Below are positions 53,366 to 62,831 of a DNA stretch of 64,000 nt, in pieces. The DNA comes from Kocuria sp. GTDB taxonomy: Bacteria; Actinomycetota; Actinomycetes; Actinomycetales; Micrococcaceae. The translations under genes were made by a program, and so were the position numbers. The stretch covers positions 1 through 64,000 of the forward strand of contig NZ_JAUNTS010000018.1 of assembly GCF_030538595.1 (NCBI RefSeq), in the 5' to 3' direction. Under the pieces are notes generated by a model. The model did no database searches. It was not told the origin of the DNA and saw nothing but the letters and a program-made list of their open reading frames with translations. How positions within the stretch are numbered: position 1 is the stretch's first letter; each line of letters begins with the position of its first letter.

Positions 53366-54679
53366 TCAGTAGTTGGTGAGCAGGGTGTGCAGGACATCCG
53401 CGCCGAAGTTCAGCGACTCGATGGGCACCCGTTCATCCACCCCGTGGAACATGGCGGGGAAGTCCAGTTCATCGGGCAGGCGCAAGGGCACAAAGCCGTA
53501 ACCGGTGATGCCCAGAGCATCCAGAGATTTGTTGTCGGTGCCGGCGGAGAGCATGTACGGGAGGACCACGGCATCCGGGTCGTGGACTTGGAGCGCATCC
53601 ACCATGGCATCCACCACGGTGCCGGAGAACGGCACTTCCAGCCCGATCTGGTCGGATTCAAATTCGATCCGCACCTTCTCCCCCGCCAGTTCCTGCAGCT
53701 TGGCGAGCACGTGTTCGCGTTGCTCCGGGAGATACCGAACGTCCAGCCCAGCCACAGCCGAACCCGGAATCACGTTGGTTTTGTAACCGGAAGCCAACTG
53801 CGTGGGATTGGCTGTGTTCTGCAACGTGGCACCCACAAAACGAGCCACCGAACCCAACTCGTTGAGCAACTTCTGAGGGTTCTGGGGATCAAATTCGACG
53901 CCGGTCAGCTCCGTCACCGAGTCCAAGAACTGGCGGGTGGTTTTGGTCAGCTCAATGGGCCACTGGTATTCCCCAATGTTTGCAATAGCTCGGGACAGGG
54001 TGGTCACGGGGTTGTCGTGATTGACCTGGGAGCCATGTCCGGCCGTGCCTTGGGCGTGGAGTTTGAGCCACATCAGGCCCTTCTCCGCCGTTTGCAAAAG
54101 GTAGGCCCGTTGCCCGCCAATGGTGGCCGAGTAGCCTCCGACTTCACTGATGGCATCCGTGACGCCGTCGAAAACCTCCGGGTGCTTCTCCACCACCCAT
54201 TTGGAGCCGTATTCCATGCCGGCTTCCTCGTCGGCAAAAAAGCCGATCACAATATCGCGTTGTGGCCGCTGCCCGGTGCGCTGCATGTGCCGCACCACGG
54301 AGAGCATCATGGCGTCCATGTCCTTCATGTCCACGGCTCCGCGGCCCCAGATCATGCCGTCGTGCACTTCCGCGCCGAATGGATCCAAAGACCAGTCCTC
54401 AGCCATGGCGGGCACAACATCAAGGTGCCCGTGCACCAGAAGTGCCGGTGCGGCTGGGTCCGTGCCCGGAACTCGTGCAAACACGTTGGCGCGTCCGGGA
54501 GCAGACTCCAGCAGGGTGGTCTGCAGGCCGACTTCTTCCAGCAGGCCCGCCGTGTACTCGGCGGCGCGCCGCTCACCCTTGGAATCTCCGCTGCCGAAAT
54601 TCGAGGTGTCTATCCGGATCAAATTCCGAGCGATCTCAACTGCTTCATCGTGCGGGGTGGCTGCGTCCTGGACACTCAT
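53366..54679 (-). CDS. M20-family metallopeptidase/dipeptidase
   Basis: The 437-aa enzyme has the two-zinc site residues of M20 peptidases: LVHGHLDVVP, GRGAVDMKD and FFADEEAGME, with a lid/dimerisation domain between. The C-terminal metal His is in PAMFHGVDERVPIESL. It probably cleaves small peptides or acylated amino acids. The start is supported by family alignment from DEAVEIARNLIRIDTSN. Confidence 0.92.
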   Translation of the reverse strand: MSVQDAATPHDEAVEIARNLIRIDTSNFGSGDSKGERRAAEYTAGLLEEVGLQTTLLESAPGRANVFARVPGTDPAAPALLVHGHLDVVPAMAEDWSLDPFGAEVHDGMIWGRGAVDMKDMDAMMLSVVRHMQRTGQRPQRDIVIGFFADEEAGMEYGSKWVVEKHPEVFDGVTDAISEVGGYSATIGGQRAYLLQTAEKGLMWLKLHAQGTAGHGSQVNHDNPVTTLSRAIANIGEYQWPIELTKTTRQFLDSVTELTGVEFDPQNPQKLLNELGSVARFVGATLQNTANPTQLASGYKTNVIPGSAVAGLDVRYLPEQREHVLAKLQELAGEKVRIEFESDQIGLEVPFSGTVVDAMVDALQVHDPDAVVLPYMLSAGTDNKSLDALGITGYGFVPLRLPDELDFPAMFHGVDERVPIESLNFGADVLHTLLTNY

Positions 54680-54863
54680 GCGCTACTCCTACGGGTTCAC
54701 GGGCCCGCACGGTTGCGCGCCGGTGGGTACGTGGCCGTGCGGGTTGATGAGTCCAGGCTAGAACATGGCCACAGCGCACACCTCCGTATCCGCCCCTTCA
54801 CCACGCTGGACCGGCGTGTGTCCGCAGGACGGTGCGTCACTTTTGCCTAGCGGGCGCCGTTGC

Positions 54864-55298
54864 CTAGCGGGCGCCGCGGTCCTGGCCGGGGTAGCGAGAC
54901 AGTTTCAGCTCCCCGTTCTGATCGACCACCCGCGCGCGATCGGTGGAGCCATCGGCAAGGTCCACCGTGACCAACGTGCCATCGGAACGGGTTTCAGTCT
55001 CCTGAGAGGGGACAGACATCCCCTCAAATGTGTTGCCGCCACCGTGCCATTGCTCCAAATAATTGACGCAAAAGCGGGAGTCGCCATTCATGTGACGGTG
55101 AATGAAATCCTGAGAGAGAGATTGGCAGGCCGCTTCCCAATCCTTGTCCTGCATGGCAGAAATGAAATTCTGCGTCACCCCACGTGGGCTGGAGGCCGAG
55201 AAGCCGCAGGAACTCAGGCCAGTGGCGGTGCTCAGCACGATCAGCACAGAAAGACCAGAGGTCAGAACCTTGGGCTTCCGCTGTGCTGAGTGCGCCAT
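54864..55298 (-). CDS. Small lipoprotein of unknown function
   Basis: An ATG at 55298 gives 144 aa. The signal peptide ends in the lipobox LSSC. The mature part begins GFSASSPRGVTQNFISAMQD, like the NTF2-like small lipoproteins of actinobacteria, but similarity is weak. A GAAGG ribosome site precedes the start. The inverted pair GTGCCTT/AAGGCAC lies upstream. Confidence 0.72.
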   Translation of the reverse strand: MAHSAQRKPKVLTSGLSVLIVLSTATGLSSCGFSASSPRGVTQNFISAMQDKDWEAACQSLSQDFIHRHMNGDSRFCVNYLEQWHGGGNTFEGMSVPSQETETRSDGTLVTVDLADGSTDRARVVDQNGELKLSRYPGQDRGAR

Positions 55299-55493
55299 GA
55301 TCACGCCTTCCCGCCTATTGGTGATGTGCCTTTGCATGTTATCTCGACACATAGAAGGCACTAGATGGTAAAACATGAACATGTCATCCACTTAACCTAC
55401 TCAGCGCGTATGCTGTCCACAGTTGTTCCGCAGTAAGACATTCCCCCGTGTCATACCGCCAGCCGCAGGCTGGTCTGTTCTTCAGGAGAACCT

Positions 55494-55781
55494 GTGTCCG
55501 AGCACTTCCCCACAACTTTCGGCAAGGACGCCGTGGTTGACCCCCTGCCTCTTCCCGCCGGAGCTGCCAGTCAATGTGTTGGTATTCCCGTGGTGGAAAT
55601 CAGCACCACTTGGTTTGCTGCTCTGCGTGACCACTCCCGGTGGAAACTCACCATTCACACTGGCGACGGCGCCCTGGTCACCCGGCAATCCCACCGCGAC
55701 TACACCTCAGCTCTGGATGCCGCCGTCACCATCTGCCGTTATCTGCGCTGGGGTCCCCAAACCATCGACTTGGCAGCCTGA
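55494..55781 (+). CDS. Small hypothetical protein
   Basis: A GTG with AGGAG 5 bp upstream gives 95 aa (ISTTWFAALRDHSRWKLTIH, then TSALDAAVTICRYLRWGPQT). No domain is recognised. It sits convergent to pafA, with a CCAGCC/GGCTGG hairpin in its leader (55459-55473). Confidence 0.6.
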   Translation: MSEHFPTTFGKDAVVDPLPLPAGAASQCVGIPVVEISTTWFAALRDHSRWKLTIHTGDGALVTRQSHRDYTSALDAAVTICRYLRWGPQTIDLAA

Positions 55782-55828
55782 CGACTCACCGCTGTCTAGG
55801 TGATGCCGCCACTGTCTGAATGGTGGGC

Positions 55829-57283
55829 CTAAATGATGGGCGGAGCCGGTGGAAGAGGTGTGGTGCGCTGCGCTTCCTGACGGAGATCTGCCAGGAGGGC
55901 AGCTGCGTCGTCGTCGTGAGTGAGGAACGGATCCCGGAGGGTCACGATCCGCTGTGTGGGTCCGTTGACCTTGACGTTGACCCAGTCGATGGTGGTGTGT
56001 TGCCCGGCATCCAGGGCAGCTTGAACCAGGGCTCCGCGGATCTGGGCGCGGGTTGCAGGCGGGGTGTCCACGGCAGTCTGAGCCTCCGAACCATCAGTGC
56101 CCGGCAGACGGGCGGCCATCCCGCGTTCTTCCAGCATGCGGAACAAACCGCGTTTGGGGGCGATGTCGTGATAAGCCAAATCCATCTGGGCTATCCGGGG
56201 TGCCGAATAATCGCCGCCGTGACGGACCACCCATGAATCCAGGAGTTTCTTTTTGATGGCCCAGTCGATTTCAGTGTCAATCCCCGTGTGATCCTGCTGT
56301 TGCACGGCTGCCAACGTGCGTTCCCACAGGTCCAGAACCCACGGCACGCGGTCATGATGGGCGCCATGAGCCTGCACAAACCGCGTGACAGTTTCCAGGT
56401 ATTCGTACTGCAAATCCAAGGCAGAACGTTGACTGCCATCCGCCAGATCTACGCAAGTGGTGCCCGTGAGGTCATGCGATATCTGGCGTAGCGCCAACGC
56501 TGGATCCTTCAGCGTCCGATCCACCAGCACGTTTCCGGACTCAATGACGCGCAGCATCAGGTCTGTGGCGCCCAGGCGCAATGCCGTGGTGGTGGTGGAC
56601 ATGGTGGAGTCCCCCACAATCACGTGAAGGCGCCGGAAGCGTTCGGCATCCCCGTGGGGTTCGTCCCGGGTGTTGATGAGCGGGCGTGCCCGCGTGGTCG
56701 AGGAGGAGGAATCCTCCCAGATGTGATCGGCACGCTGGGAGAAGGAATAGGAGGCCACGCCCGGGGTCCGGGTGAACTGGCGCTGCCCAAAATCCACTGG
56801 CCCCGTTGGGTGCACCCGTCCGGCACCGGACACGAGCTGCCGTGTCACCAAAAATGGAATCAAATGAGCCACAAGACGCGCAAAGCGGGTGGAACGGGCG
56901 ATCATGTAGTTCTCATGAGATCCAAAGGAGTTACCGGCGGAGTCCACATTGTTCTTGAACAGGTAGACCGACCCTCCGGTGCCCTCCCCCGCCAGCTGCG
57001 CTTCCAGCTTTTGGCGCATGCCATCCACGATCAACTCACCGGCACGGTCGTGGGCCACGGTGTCCTCCACCGTGGCACATTCCGCCGTGGCGTATTCAGG
57101 GTGGGAGCCCACGTCCAAGTACAGCCGTGCCCCGTTGGGCAGGAACACATTGGAGGAGCGGCCCCACTCCACTATGGGGCGGAAGAGTTTGCGTGCGGCG
57201 TCGTCCGGGGACATGGCAGCACCGCTGGGCACCGTGTGGACCAGTCCGAATTCGGTTTCCAGCCCCATGATCCGGCGATCCAT
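55829..57283 (-). CDS. pafA: Pup-protein ligase PafA
   Basis: PafA uses ATP to attach Pup to target lysines. The 484-aa enzyme starts MDRRIMGLETEFG and has FLPNGARLYLDVGSHPEYATAEC, the catalytic EFG/HPEY elements, and NTRDEPHGDAERFRRLHVIV. The C-terminal lobe is complete. It begins 4 bp after the pup stop. In the classical locus, prcB and prcA lie between pup and pafA; here they do not. Confidence 0.96.
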   Translation of the reverse strand: MDRRIMGLETEFGLVHTVPSGAAMSPDDAARKLFRPIVEWGRSSNVFLPNGARLYLDVGSHPEYATAECATVEDTVAHDRAGELIVDGMRQKLEAQLAGEGTGGSVYLFKNNVDSAGNSFGSHENYMIARSTRFARLVAHLIPFLVTRQLVSGAGRVHPTGPVDFGQRQFTRTPGVASYSFSQRADHIWEDSSSSTTRARPLINTRDEPHGDAERFRRLHVIVGDSTMSTTTTALRLGATDLMLRVIESGNVLVDRTLKDPALALRQISHDLTGTTCVDLADGSQRSALDLQYEYLETVTRFVQAHGAHHDRVPWVLDLWERTLAAVQQQDHTGIDTEIDWAIKKKLLDSWVVRHGGDYSAPRIAQMDLAYHDIAPKRGLFRMLEERGMAARLPGTDGSEAQTAVDTPPATRAQIRGALVQAALDAGQHTTIDWVNVKVNGPTQRIVTLRDPFLTHDDDAAALLADLRQEAQRTTPLPPAPPII

Positions 57284-57287
57284 GGGG

Positions 57288-57500
57288 TCACTGACCGCCC
57301 TTCTGCACAAACCCCTTGACGAACTCTTCTGCGTTCGCCTCCAGGACCGCGTCAATGTCAGCCAGGAGGTCATCTGCCTGGCTGGCCTGTGCCTGGGCCG
57401 CAGCCGTGGGGCCACCCGGTGCTGGGGTGGGTGCCGGTTCCGGGAGGGCGGAGTCCTCCTCCCGCTGAGATCCCGTGGAGCTGATTCGTTCCTGGGCCAT
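57288..57500 (-). CDS. pup: Prokaryotic ubiquitin-like protein Pup
   Basis: The 70-aa disordered protein ends with GGQ, and the C-terminal Gln must be deamidated by Dop before ligation. The helical segment LLADIDAVLEANAEEFVKGF, which binds the ARC coiled coil, is present. It is co-transcribed with pafA. Confidence 0.97.
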   Translation of the reverse strand: MAQERISSTGSQREEDSALPEPAPTPAPGGPTAAAQAQASQADDLLADIDAVLEANAEEFVKGFVQKGGQ

Positions 57501-57659
57501 GGTGTTCTCCTGTTCTGACGCTTTCTGACACTTCTTGCGGTCTTACCGCTACAGCGGTGGTAGGGACTTCTCTGGTGAAGCAGGCTTCCACGGTGCCGCG
57601 CAGTTGACGCTGCTTCACGGACTGCGCCCGGGTTGTGGTGTGCTTGGAACGCTTGTCCG

Positions 57660-59285
57660 TCAGGTGGATGTGGAGGCCGTGACCCACTCAGGGTGTGATC
57701 GTTGCAGATGTTGGAACAGTTCCTCCACCGATTCCGATTGCCACCACGTGTGGGTCTGGGCCTGGGTCAGCGCCGTGGGCTCGGGCATGATCGTGCGGGC
57801 GCCGCGGTGAACCCCGCGGAACTTGACGGAGGCGGTGTCCCAACCGGCTGCGATCACATCATCCGGGAAGGCAGCCACCAAGCGTCCGCGGAAATCTGCA
57901 CGGGTGTCAGCCGGCGGTTGCCACGCGGCAGCCTTGATCTCACGTTCCGTGAACAAGGTCTGCATCCGGCCGGCTGCCGCCAGCCGGTGGTAGAGACCTT
58001 TGGCGGGGTTGACATCGTGGTACTGGAGATCAATGGCAGCCAATTGCGGGGATGACCACTCCAAGTTTCCGCGTTCACGGTAGGTCTGGAGCACCTGGTA
58101 CTTGGCCACCCAGTCCAACCGATCGGCCAAGGCCATGGGGTCAGCTTCCAACGTGTCCAGGGTGTTGCGCCACAGGTCCAGGATTTCCCGGGTGTGGGAG
58201 TCCGCCGCCGGGCCTTCCAAGGCTTCAGCGGCCTCCAGGAAAATCCGCTGGATCTCCAACCCGGTCAACTGGCGACCGTCACGGGTTGCCACTGTGGCTT
58301 GTAAAGAAGGATCGTGGCTGATGGTGTGCACGGCGCGCACGGGATCGTGGAGTTCCAACTCCGGAACCGCGTGTTCCTCCACCAGTCGCAGCACCAAGGA
58401 AGTGGTGCCGAACTTGAGAAGCTGTGAGTAATGCGCCAGGTTAGCATCCCCCACGATCACGTGAAGGCGCCGATATTTGGTGTCATCGGCGTGGGGTTCA
58501 TCGCGGGTGTTCACAATGGGGCGCCGTACCGTGGTTTCCAAACCCACCTGGCGTTCAAAAAAATCTGCACGCTGGCTGATTTGGAACCCTGCGGTGGAAC
58601 CGTCCTGGCCGATTCCCACGCGACCTGCACCGCACATCACCTGGCGGGAGGCAAAAAACGGCAGAAGGGCTTGGTGCAGCCGGTCCAGGTTGGTGTCACG
58701 TGGAATCAAGTAGTTTTCGTGGGAACCATAGGACGCGGACTTTCCATCCGTATTGTTCTTGTAAAGGTGGATGGGTTCCAGACCGGTGGACTCGGCGGAA
58801 GCCGCCAACACATCCACCACAACGGCCGCCACGGCGTCACCGGCCAAGTCATACAGCACGGCATCACGCGGGGTCAGTACCTCCGGTGAAGAGTATTCGG
58901 GATGCGAGTGATCCACATACAGCCGGGCCCCGTTGGGCAGAACAGTGTTCATCACAATCCGCGCTGTGTAGTCCTCCCACATGCCTTGTTCAGCCAGGGC
59001 TTCCGCAGCAATCTCGTCACTGGTCAGTACGGGTGCCTGATCTGTGAGCTGTGTGGGGTGGGCCTTGGAGCGTTCCATCTGGAAGCCACGGGCGTCTTGA
59101 AGCGGGGATTCCGAACTGTAGTCAAAGTCCGGCACGCTCTGGCTGGAGGCTCCCAGTTCGCGGCGAACCAGCGCTGCGTAAGCCGTGACCACCCTGGTGG
59201 ACAGCACCGTGGCATTGGCATGTGGTTTTTGGGGAGCCAGAACACCAAACTCCGTTTCTGCACCCATCACTCGGCACACACTCAC
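57660..59285 (-). CDS. dop: Pup deamidase/depupylase Dop
   Basis: Dop converts Pup-Gln to Pup-Glu and removes Pup from substrates. The GTG at 59285 overlaps the ARC stop (GTGA) and gives 541 aa, starting SVCRVMGAETEFGVL. It has LPNGARLYVDHSHPEYSSPE and NTRDEPHADDTKYRRLHVIV as in the Dop branch. An upstream ATG in the same frame is inside ARC and rejected. Confidence 0.95.
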   Translation of the reverse strand: MSVCRVMGAETEFGVLAPQKPHANATVLSTRVVTAYAALVRRELGASSQSVPDFDYSSESPLQDARGFQMERSKAHPTQLTDQAPVLTSDEIAAEALAEQGMWEDYTARIVMNTVLPNGARLYVDHSHPEYSSPEVLTPRDAVLYDLAGDAVAAVVVDVLAASAESTGLEPIHLYKNNTDGKSASYGSHENYLIPRDTNLDRLHQALLPFFASRQVMCGAGRVGIGQDGSTAGFQISQRADFFERQVGLETTVRRPIVNTRDEPHADDTKYRRLHVIVGDANLAHYSQLLKFGTTSLVLRLVEEHAVPELELHDPVRAVHTISHDPSLQATVATRDGRQLTGLEIQRIFLEAAEALEGPAADSHTREILDLWRNTLDTLEADPMALADRLDWVAKYQVLQTYRERGNLEWSSPQLAAIDLQYHDVNPAKGLYHRLAAAGRMQTLFTEREIKAAAWQPPADTRADFRGRLVAAFPDDVIAAGWDTASVKFRGVHRGARTIMPEPTALTQAQTHTWWQSESVEELFQHLQRSHPEWVTASTST

Positions 59286-60997
59286 GCTGATGCCCCCTCC
59301 CGCTCTTCGGGGCGTGGGCCACGGTGCATGACAATCCGCAGATCGGCAATGGTGTCCCCGCGCCGCCCAGAGATACGGGCCCAATCTTCTGGATCGGAGG
59401 TATCCGGGAGATCCTGCTGTTCCATGAATTCCTGTGCCACAGCTTGGCGCACGTGATCCTTGGAAATACCGCGCACTTTATGGGTCAACAGATCTTTGAT
59501 CGCCTGTTTTTTGGCCCGGTCCACAATGTTTCTGATCACTGCGCCAGACACAAAGTCGGAGAACCACAGGGTCTCTCGCTCGCCATTCTTATAGGTGATC
59601 TCCAAGAAGCGGGTGGCATCCGATTGGGCGTACATGGCCTCCACCCCGGTGTTGATCAGCGCCTCCGCGGCGGCTTCCCGGGAACCTGCCTCAATGATCG
59701 CCTCCTGCTGTAGCGGCAAGTCTGGTGTGAGGTACAAGGCAAAGATTTCACGGGCACCCACGGCATCCGGGCGATCAATGCGAATCTTCACGTCCAACCG
59801 CCCCGGCCGCAGCACGGCAGGATCAATCATGTCTTCCCGGTTGGTGGCCCCCACAATGATCACATTGTCCAGCTTTTCAACGCCGTCAATTTCCGTGAGG
59901 AGTTGCGGGACAATGGTGGTTTCCACATCAGATGAAACGCCCGACCCGCGGGTGCGGAACAGTGAATCCATTTCATCGAAAAACACCACCACGGGAATTC
60001 CGGCTTCAGCTTGTTCCCTGGCCCGGCTGAAAATTTGCCGGATCTGCCGCTCGGTCTCCCCCACGTACTTGTCCAGAAGCTCTGGGCCCTTGATGTTCAG
60101 AAAGTAGCCTTTGGCCTGTTCGCGCCCAGACTTTTCCGCCGCGCGCTCAGCCAAGGAACGCGCCACAGCTTTGGCAATCATGGTTTTGCCATTGCCGGGT
60201 GGGCCGTAGAGCAAAATACCTTTGGGCGGAGTGAGCTTGTGCTGGCGGTACAGGTCCGGGTGGACAAAGGGCAGTTCCACGGCGTCCTTGATGGCCTCGA
60301 TCTCCGTACCCAGACCACCAATGTCCTGGTAGCGCACATCGGGCACTTCCTCCAGAACCAGCTCCTCCATGCCGGTCCGCTTGACCACCTCCAGCGCAAA
60401 GCCCGTGCGGTGGTCAATGCTGACCGTCTGCCCCGGCTGCGGCGGGTTCTTGCGCAGGGTCCCGGACAAACGCAGCACGCGCTCTTCATCGGAACGGCCC
60501 ACCGTCACAACGCGTGTGGCATCCACCACTTCACGGACACTGGCCAATTCGCCCGTGGCCTCGTAACCCAACACAGCGACGACGACCGAGTGCTCATCCA
60601 CCAGGATCTGGCGCCCCGGCTCCAATGCGCCTTGCGCAACCAACGGAGAAACCGCGCACCGCACGTTGCGACCAGCCACCATCACATCTGTGCTGATGTC
60701 TGTGGTCCCACCCGATTTTCCGGCTGGGACAACTCGGATCAACGTCCCCAGCGACAGCGGCAGGGCAAGATCATGTTCCAAGGCTTTCTTGAGCTTGCTG
60801 ATCTGATCCCGGGCGCCCTCCAAGGCGGTCCGCAACTTTTGATTCTGATGACCTGCGGTGGCCAACTGGCGGTCCAGGTTGCGCTTCTCTTCACGCACAA
60901 TGGCAACTTGGCGGTGTGCCGTGGCAAGCTGGGCAGCCCGTTGATCCGTGCCGTTGCCATCGGATGCGTTGGCTCCACCCACCGGAGTGTCGGTCAT
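59282..60997 (-). CDS. arc: ARC/Mpa AAA ATPase that binds Pup
   Basis: The 571-aa hexameric ATPase has an N-terminal coiled coil (VAIVREEKRNLDRQLATAGH), two OB domains, and one AAA domain with GPPGNGKT and FFDEMDSLF. It would unfold pupylated proteins. The protein ends EREGASA, without the GQYL tail that docks Mpa on the 20S proteasome. The start at 60997 was chosen by family alignment; a longer frame reaches 61222. Confidence 0.95.
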   Translation of the reverse strand: MTDTPVGGANASDGNGTDQRAAQLATAHRQVAIVREEKRNLDRQLATAGHQNQKLRTALEGARDQISKLKKALEHDLALPLSLGTLIRVVPAGKSGGTTDISTDVMVAGRNVRCAVSPLVAQGALEPGRQILVDEHSVVVAVLGYEATGELASVREVVDATRVVTVGRSDEERVLRLSGTLRKNPPQPGQTVSIDHRTGFALEVVKRTGMEELVLEEVPDVRYQDIGGLGTEIEAIKDAVELPFVHPDLYRQHKLTPPKGILLYGPPGNGKTMIAKAVARSLAERAAEKSGREQAKGYFLNIKGPELLDKYVGETERQIRQIFSRAREQAEAGIPVVVFFDEMDSLFRTRGSGVSSDVETTIVPQLLTEIDGVEKLDNVIIVGATNREDMIDPAVLRPGRLDVKIRIDRPDAVGAREIFALYLTPDLPLQQEAIIEAGSREAAAEALINTGVEAMYAQSDATRFLEITYKNGERETLWFSDFVSGAVIRNIVDRAKKQAIKDLLTHKVRGISKDHVRQAVAQEFMEQQDLPDTSDPEDWARISGRRGDTIADLRIVMHRGPRPEEREGASA

Positions 60998-61154
60998 CGT
61001 CGTCGTTCCCCATCCCGCCCCGTGCCGGGCAATTGTGTGTGCGGGCGCTGCTCTTGGTTCCACTGTATGCCCGTGCGGTGACATCACTGGGTGCGTGACT
61101 CGCGCTGCCCGGTGGGCGAACGACGTTGCGGCGCTCTGTGCATAGAGTGGCCTG

Positions 61155-62372
61155 GTGTCCATCACAACGCCTTCCCCCGGTTTCCCCGCGGGTTCACCCG
61201 AGTATCGGCGAATTCTGGGCACCCTTTCCCTGGGCGGATTGGCTAATTTTGCGCTGATTTATTTTGTGCAGCCGCTGCTGCCGCAGTTCGCTCGGTCCTT
61301 TGACGTACCTGAAGGCGATACCGGTGCGGCATTGTCTGCCACCACGTTGGCCATGATCGTGGGGCTGCTGCTGGCCGGGCCCCTGGCGGATGCGCTGGGA
61401 CGTATTTGGGTGATGTCCGGCTCGCTGGTCCTGTCTGGATTGTTGACGGTGGCTTGCACATTCGCAGCTCAGTGGGAAATCTTCCTTCTGTTGCGCGCGC
61501 TTTCCGGGTTGGCTTTGGCTGGATTGCCCGCCATCGCCTTGGCGTATTTGCGTGAACAGGTGGACAGTGCTGCGCATCCGGCGGCCAATGCCGTTTACAT
61601 TGCGGGCACGGCCATGGGCGGAGCCTTGGGGCGGTTGGTCCCGCAACCCCTGTCCGAGCTGGGCGGTTGGCAGGTTTCCGCGTGGGTGCTGGGTGGTTTC
61701 TCGGTGCTGATCGGTGCCGTGGTGGTGCTGGCCTTGCCTGTGGATCGACCGCTGGGTGTGCGCCAGTCCGCCCATGACGTCCTGGTGGGCCCCTTCACGG
61801 TTCTCCGCAATGGACAAGTGGCGTTGATCTGCGTGCTGGGCGGGGTCATCATGGCGGTGTTCGTGGGTGCCTACAACGCGATCGCCCTGCGGCTGGAAGC
61901 GGAGCCGTTCAACTTGGGGAACGAGGCCGCCGTCGTCTATCTGGCCTATCCCATCGGCATTCTTGCCCCCGGCATTTTCCGACGGTTGGCTGACAGGTGG
62001 GGGCGGGTCTTCACCGTTGTCCTGGGGCTGCTGGCCATGGGGGCTGCCGTGGCGGTGACTTCCCCCGATCTACTACCGGCAGCGCTGGTGGGTCTGGGGC
62101 TGCTGACGTTCGCGTTCATGGGCACGCACTCCATGCTCAGCGGGTGGGTGGTGGACCGTGCGCACCGGTTGCAGATCAGCACCGCCAAAGCCTCCAGTGC
62201 GTACTTGATCTTCTATTACGCAGGTTCCACCGTGTCCGGAACCCTCTCCACGCACCTGTGGAGCGGCTTTGGGTGGGTGTCGGTGATCCTGTGGTCGGCA
62301 GCCTTGGTGGTGGTGGGCCTCCTCTGCGCCGTCACCCTCCACCTCCTCCAACTCCGCCGAGATCATGGTTAG
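61155..62372 (+). CDS. MFS exporter (YnfM-like)
   Basis: The 405-aa protein has 12 hydrophobic helices with MFS motif A (GPLADALGRIWVM) in the first half and a second such motif (RRLADRWGRVFTV) in the second. The GTG start lies 157 bp from divergent arc. The substrate is unknown. The stop codon falls inside the left arm of the second long palindrome. Confidence 0.87.
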   Translation: MSITTPSPGFPAGSPEYRRILGTLSLGGLANFALIYFVQPLLPQFARSFDVPEGDTGAALSATTLAMIVGLLLAGPLADALGRIWVMSGSLVLSGLLTVACTFAAQWEIFLLLRALSGLALAGLPAIALAYLREQVDSAAHPAANAVYIAGTAMGGALGRLVPQPLSELGGWQVSAWVLGGFSVLIGAVVVLALPVDRPLGVRQSAHDVLVGPFTVLRNGQVALICVLGGVIMAVFVGAYNAIALRLEAEPFNLGNEAAVVYLAYPIGILAPGIFRRLADRWGRVFTVVLGLLAMGAAVAVTSPDLLPAALVGLGLLTFAFMGTHSMLSGWVVDRAHRLQISTAKASSAYLIFYYAGSTVSGTLSTHLWSGFGWVSVILWSAALVVVGLLCAVTLHLLQLRRDHG

Positions 62373-62420
62373 TTGACGTTTGGCGCGCGAAAATTAGGTC
62401 AAACCATGATCTCGGCGGAG
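62352..62420. repeat. Long palindrome, copy 2, related to 50219-50291
   Basis: A 19-bp perfect stem (62352-62370 with 62402-62420), arm CTCCGCCGAGATCATGGTT, with a 31-nt loop. Compared with copy 1 it shares CTCCGCCGA and CATGGTT, and the loops share a GCGC(...)AAATT-like section. It overlaps the MFS stop codon and precedes padR, suggesting a terminator-like repeat family. Confidence 0.85.
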
Positions 62421-62440
62421 GTGGAAGGGAAGGAGTATGG

Positions 62441-62465
62441 GAATAGTCCCAATTTGGGAGTATTC
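62441..62465. promoter_or_regulatory. Candidate PadR operator overlapping the promoter
   Basis: GAATAGTCCC-AATTT-GGGAGTATTC is an inverted repeat with one mismatch. It ends within TATTCT (62461-62466), a plausible -10 element six bases before the padR ATG. GGGAG in the right arm could also serve as a ribosome site. Confidence 0.5.
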
Positions 62466-62472
62466 TTATCCC

Positions 62473-62826
62473 ATGTCACCTCGACTCAAACAACCCGAGT
62501 TCTGGATTTTGACGGTGCTCAATCGGGGCAGATCCCACGGCTACGACATCATGCAGAGGGCCAGCCAGGAATCCCATGGCGACGTCGCTCTCAAAGTGAC
62601 CACTTTGTACGCCACGTTGGAGCGGATGAGTGACCAAGGGCTGATCGCGCCTGACGGCCAAGAGGTGATCAGTGGACGGGCTCGCCAATACTTTGTCATC
62701 ACTCCAGAAGGCGCGCATCGACTGAGTCGGGAGGTCACCGCGCTGGAGCATTCTCTACAAGCTGCCAGGGCCAGCCTGGAATCCTCGACCGGGGCGGGGC
62801 TGCGTCCCGGTATCATCGGAGCCTGA
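62473..62826 (+). CDS. PadR-family transcriptional regulator
   Basis: The 117-aa winged-helix regulator begins MSPRLKQPEFWILTVLNRGR and has the PadR pattern SHGYDIMQRA, VTTLYATLERMSDQGLI, GRARQYFVIT. It may repress its own operon and the membrane-protein gene 5 bp downstream. The start at 62473 matches the family; another ATG at 62437 has a very close AGGAG but adds 12 unusual residues. Confidence 0.87.
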   Translation: MSPRLKQPEFWILTVLNRGRSHGYDIMQRASQESHGDVALKVTTLYATLERMSDQGLIAPDGQEVISGRARQYFVITPEGAHRLSREVTALEHSLQAARASLESSTGAGLRPGIIGA

Positions 62827-62831
62827 GAGCC

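Noticed and set aside
53387-54850. 487-codon plus-strand frame opposite the M20 peptidase
   Set aside because: Antisense shadow; composition rich in His/Gly/Arg and no start signal.
62437-62472. Upstream ATG for padR
   Set aside because: AGGAG is only one base from the ATG, and the extra residues do not resemble PadR proteins.
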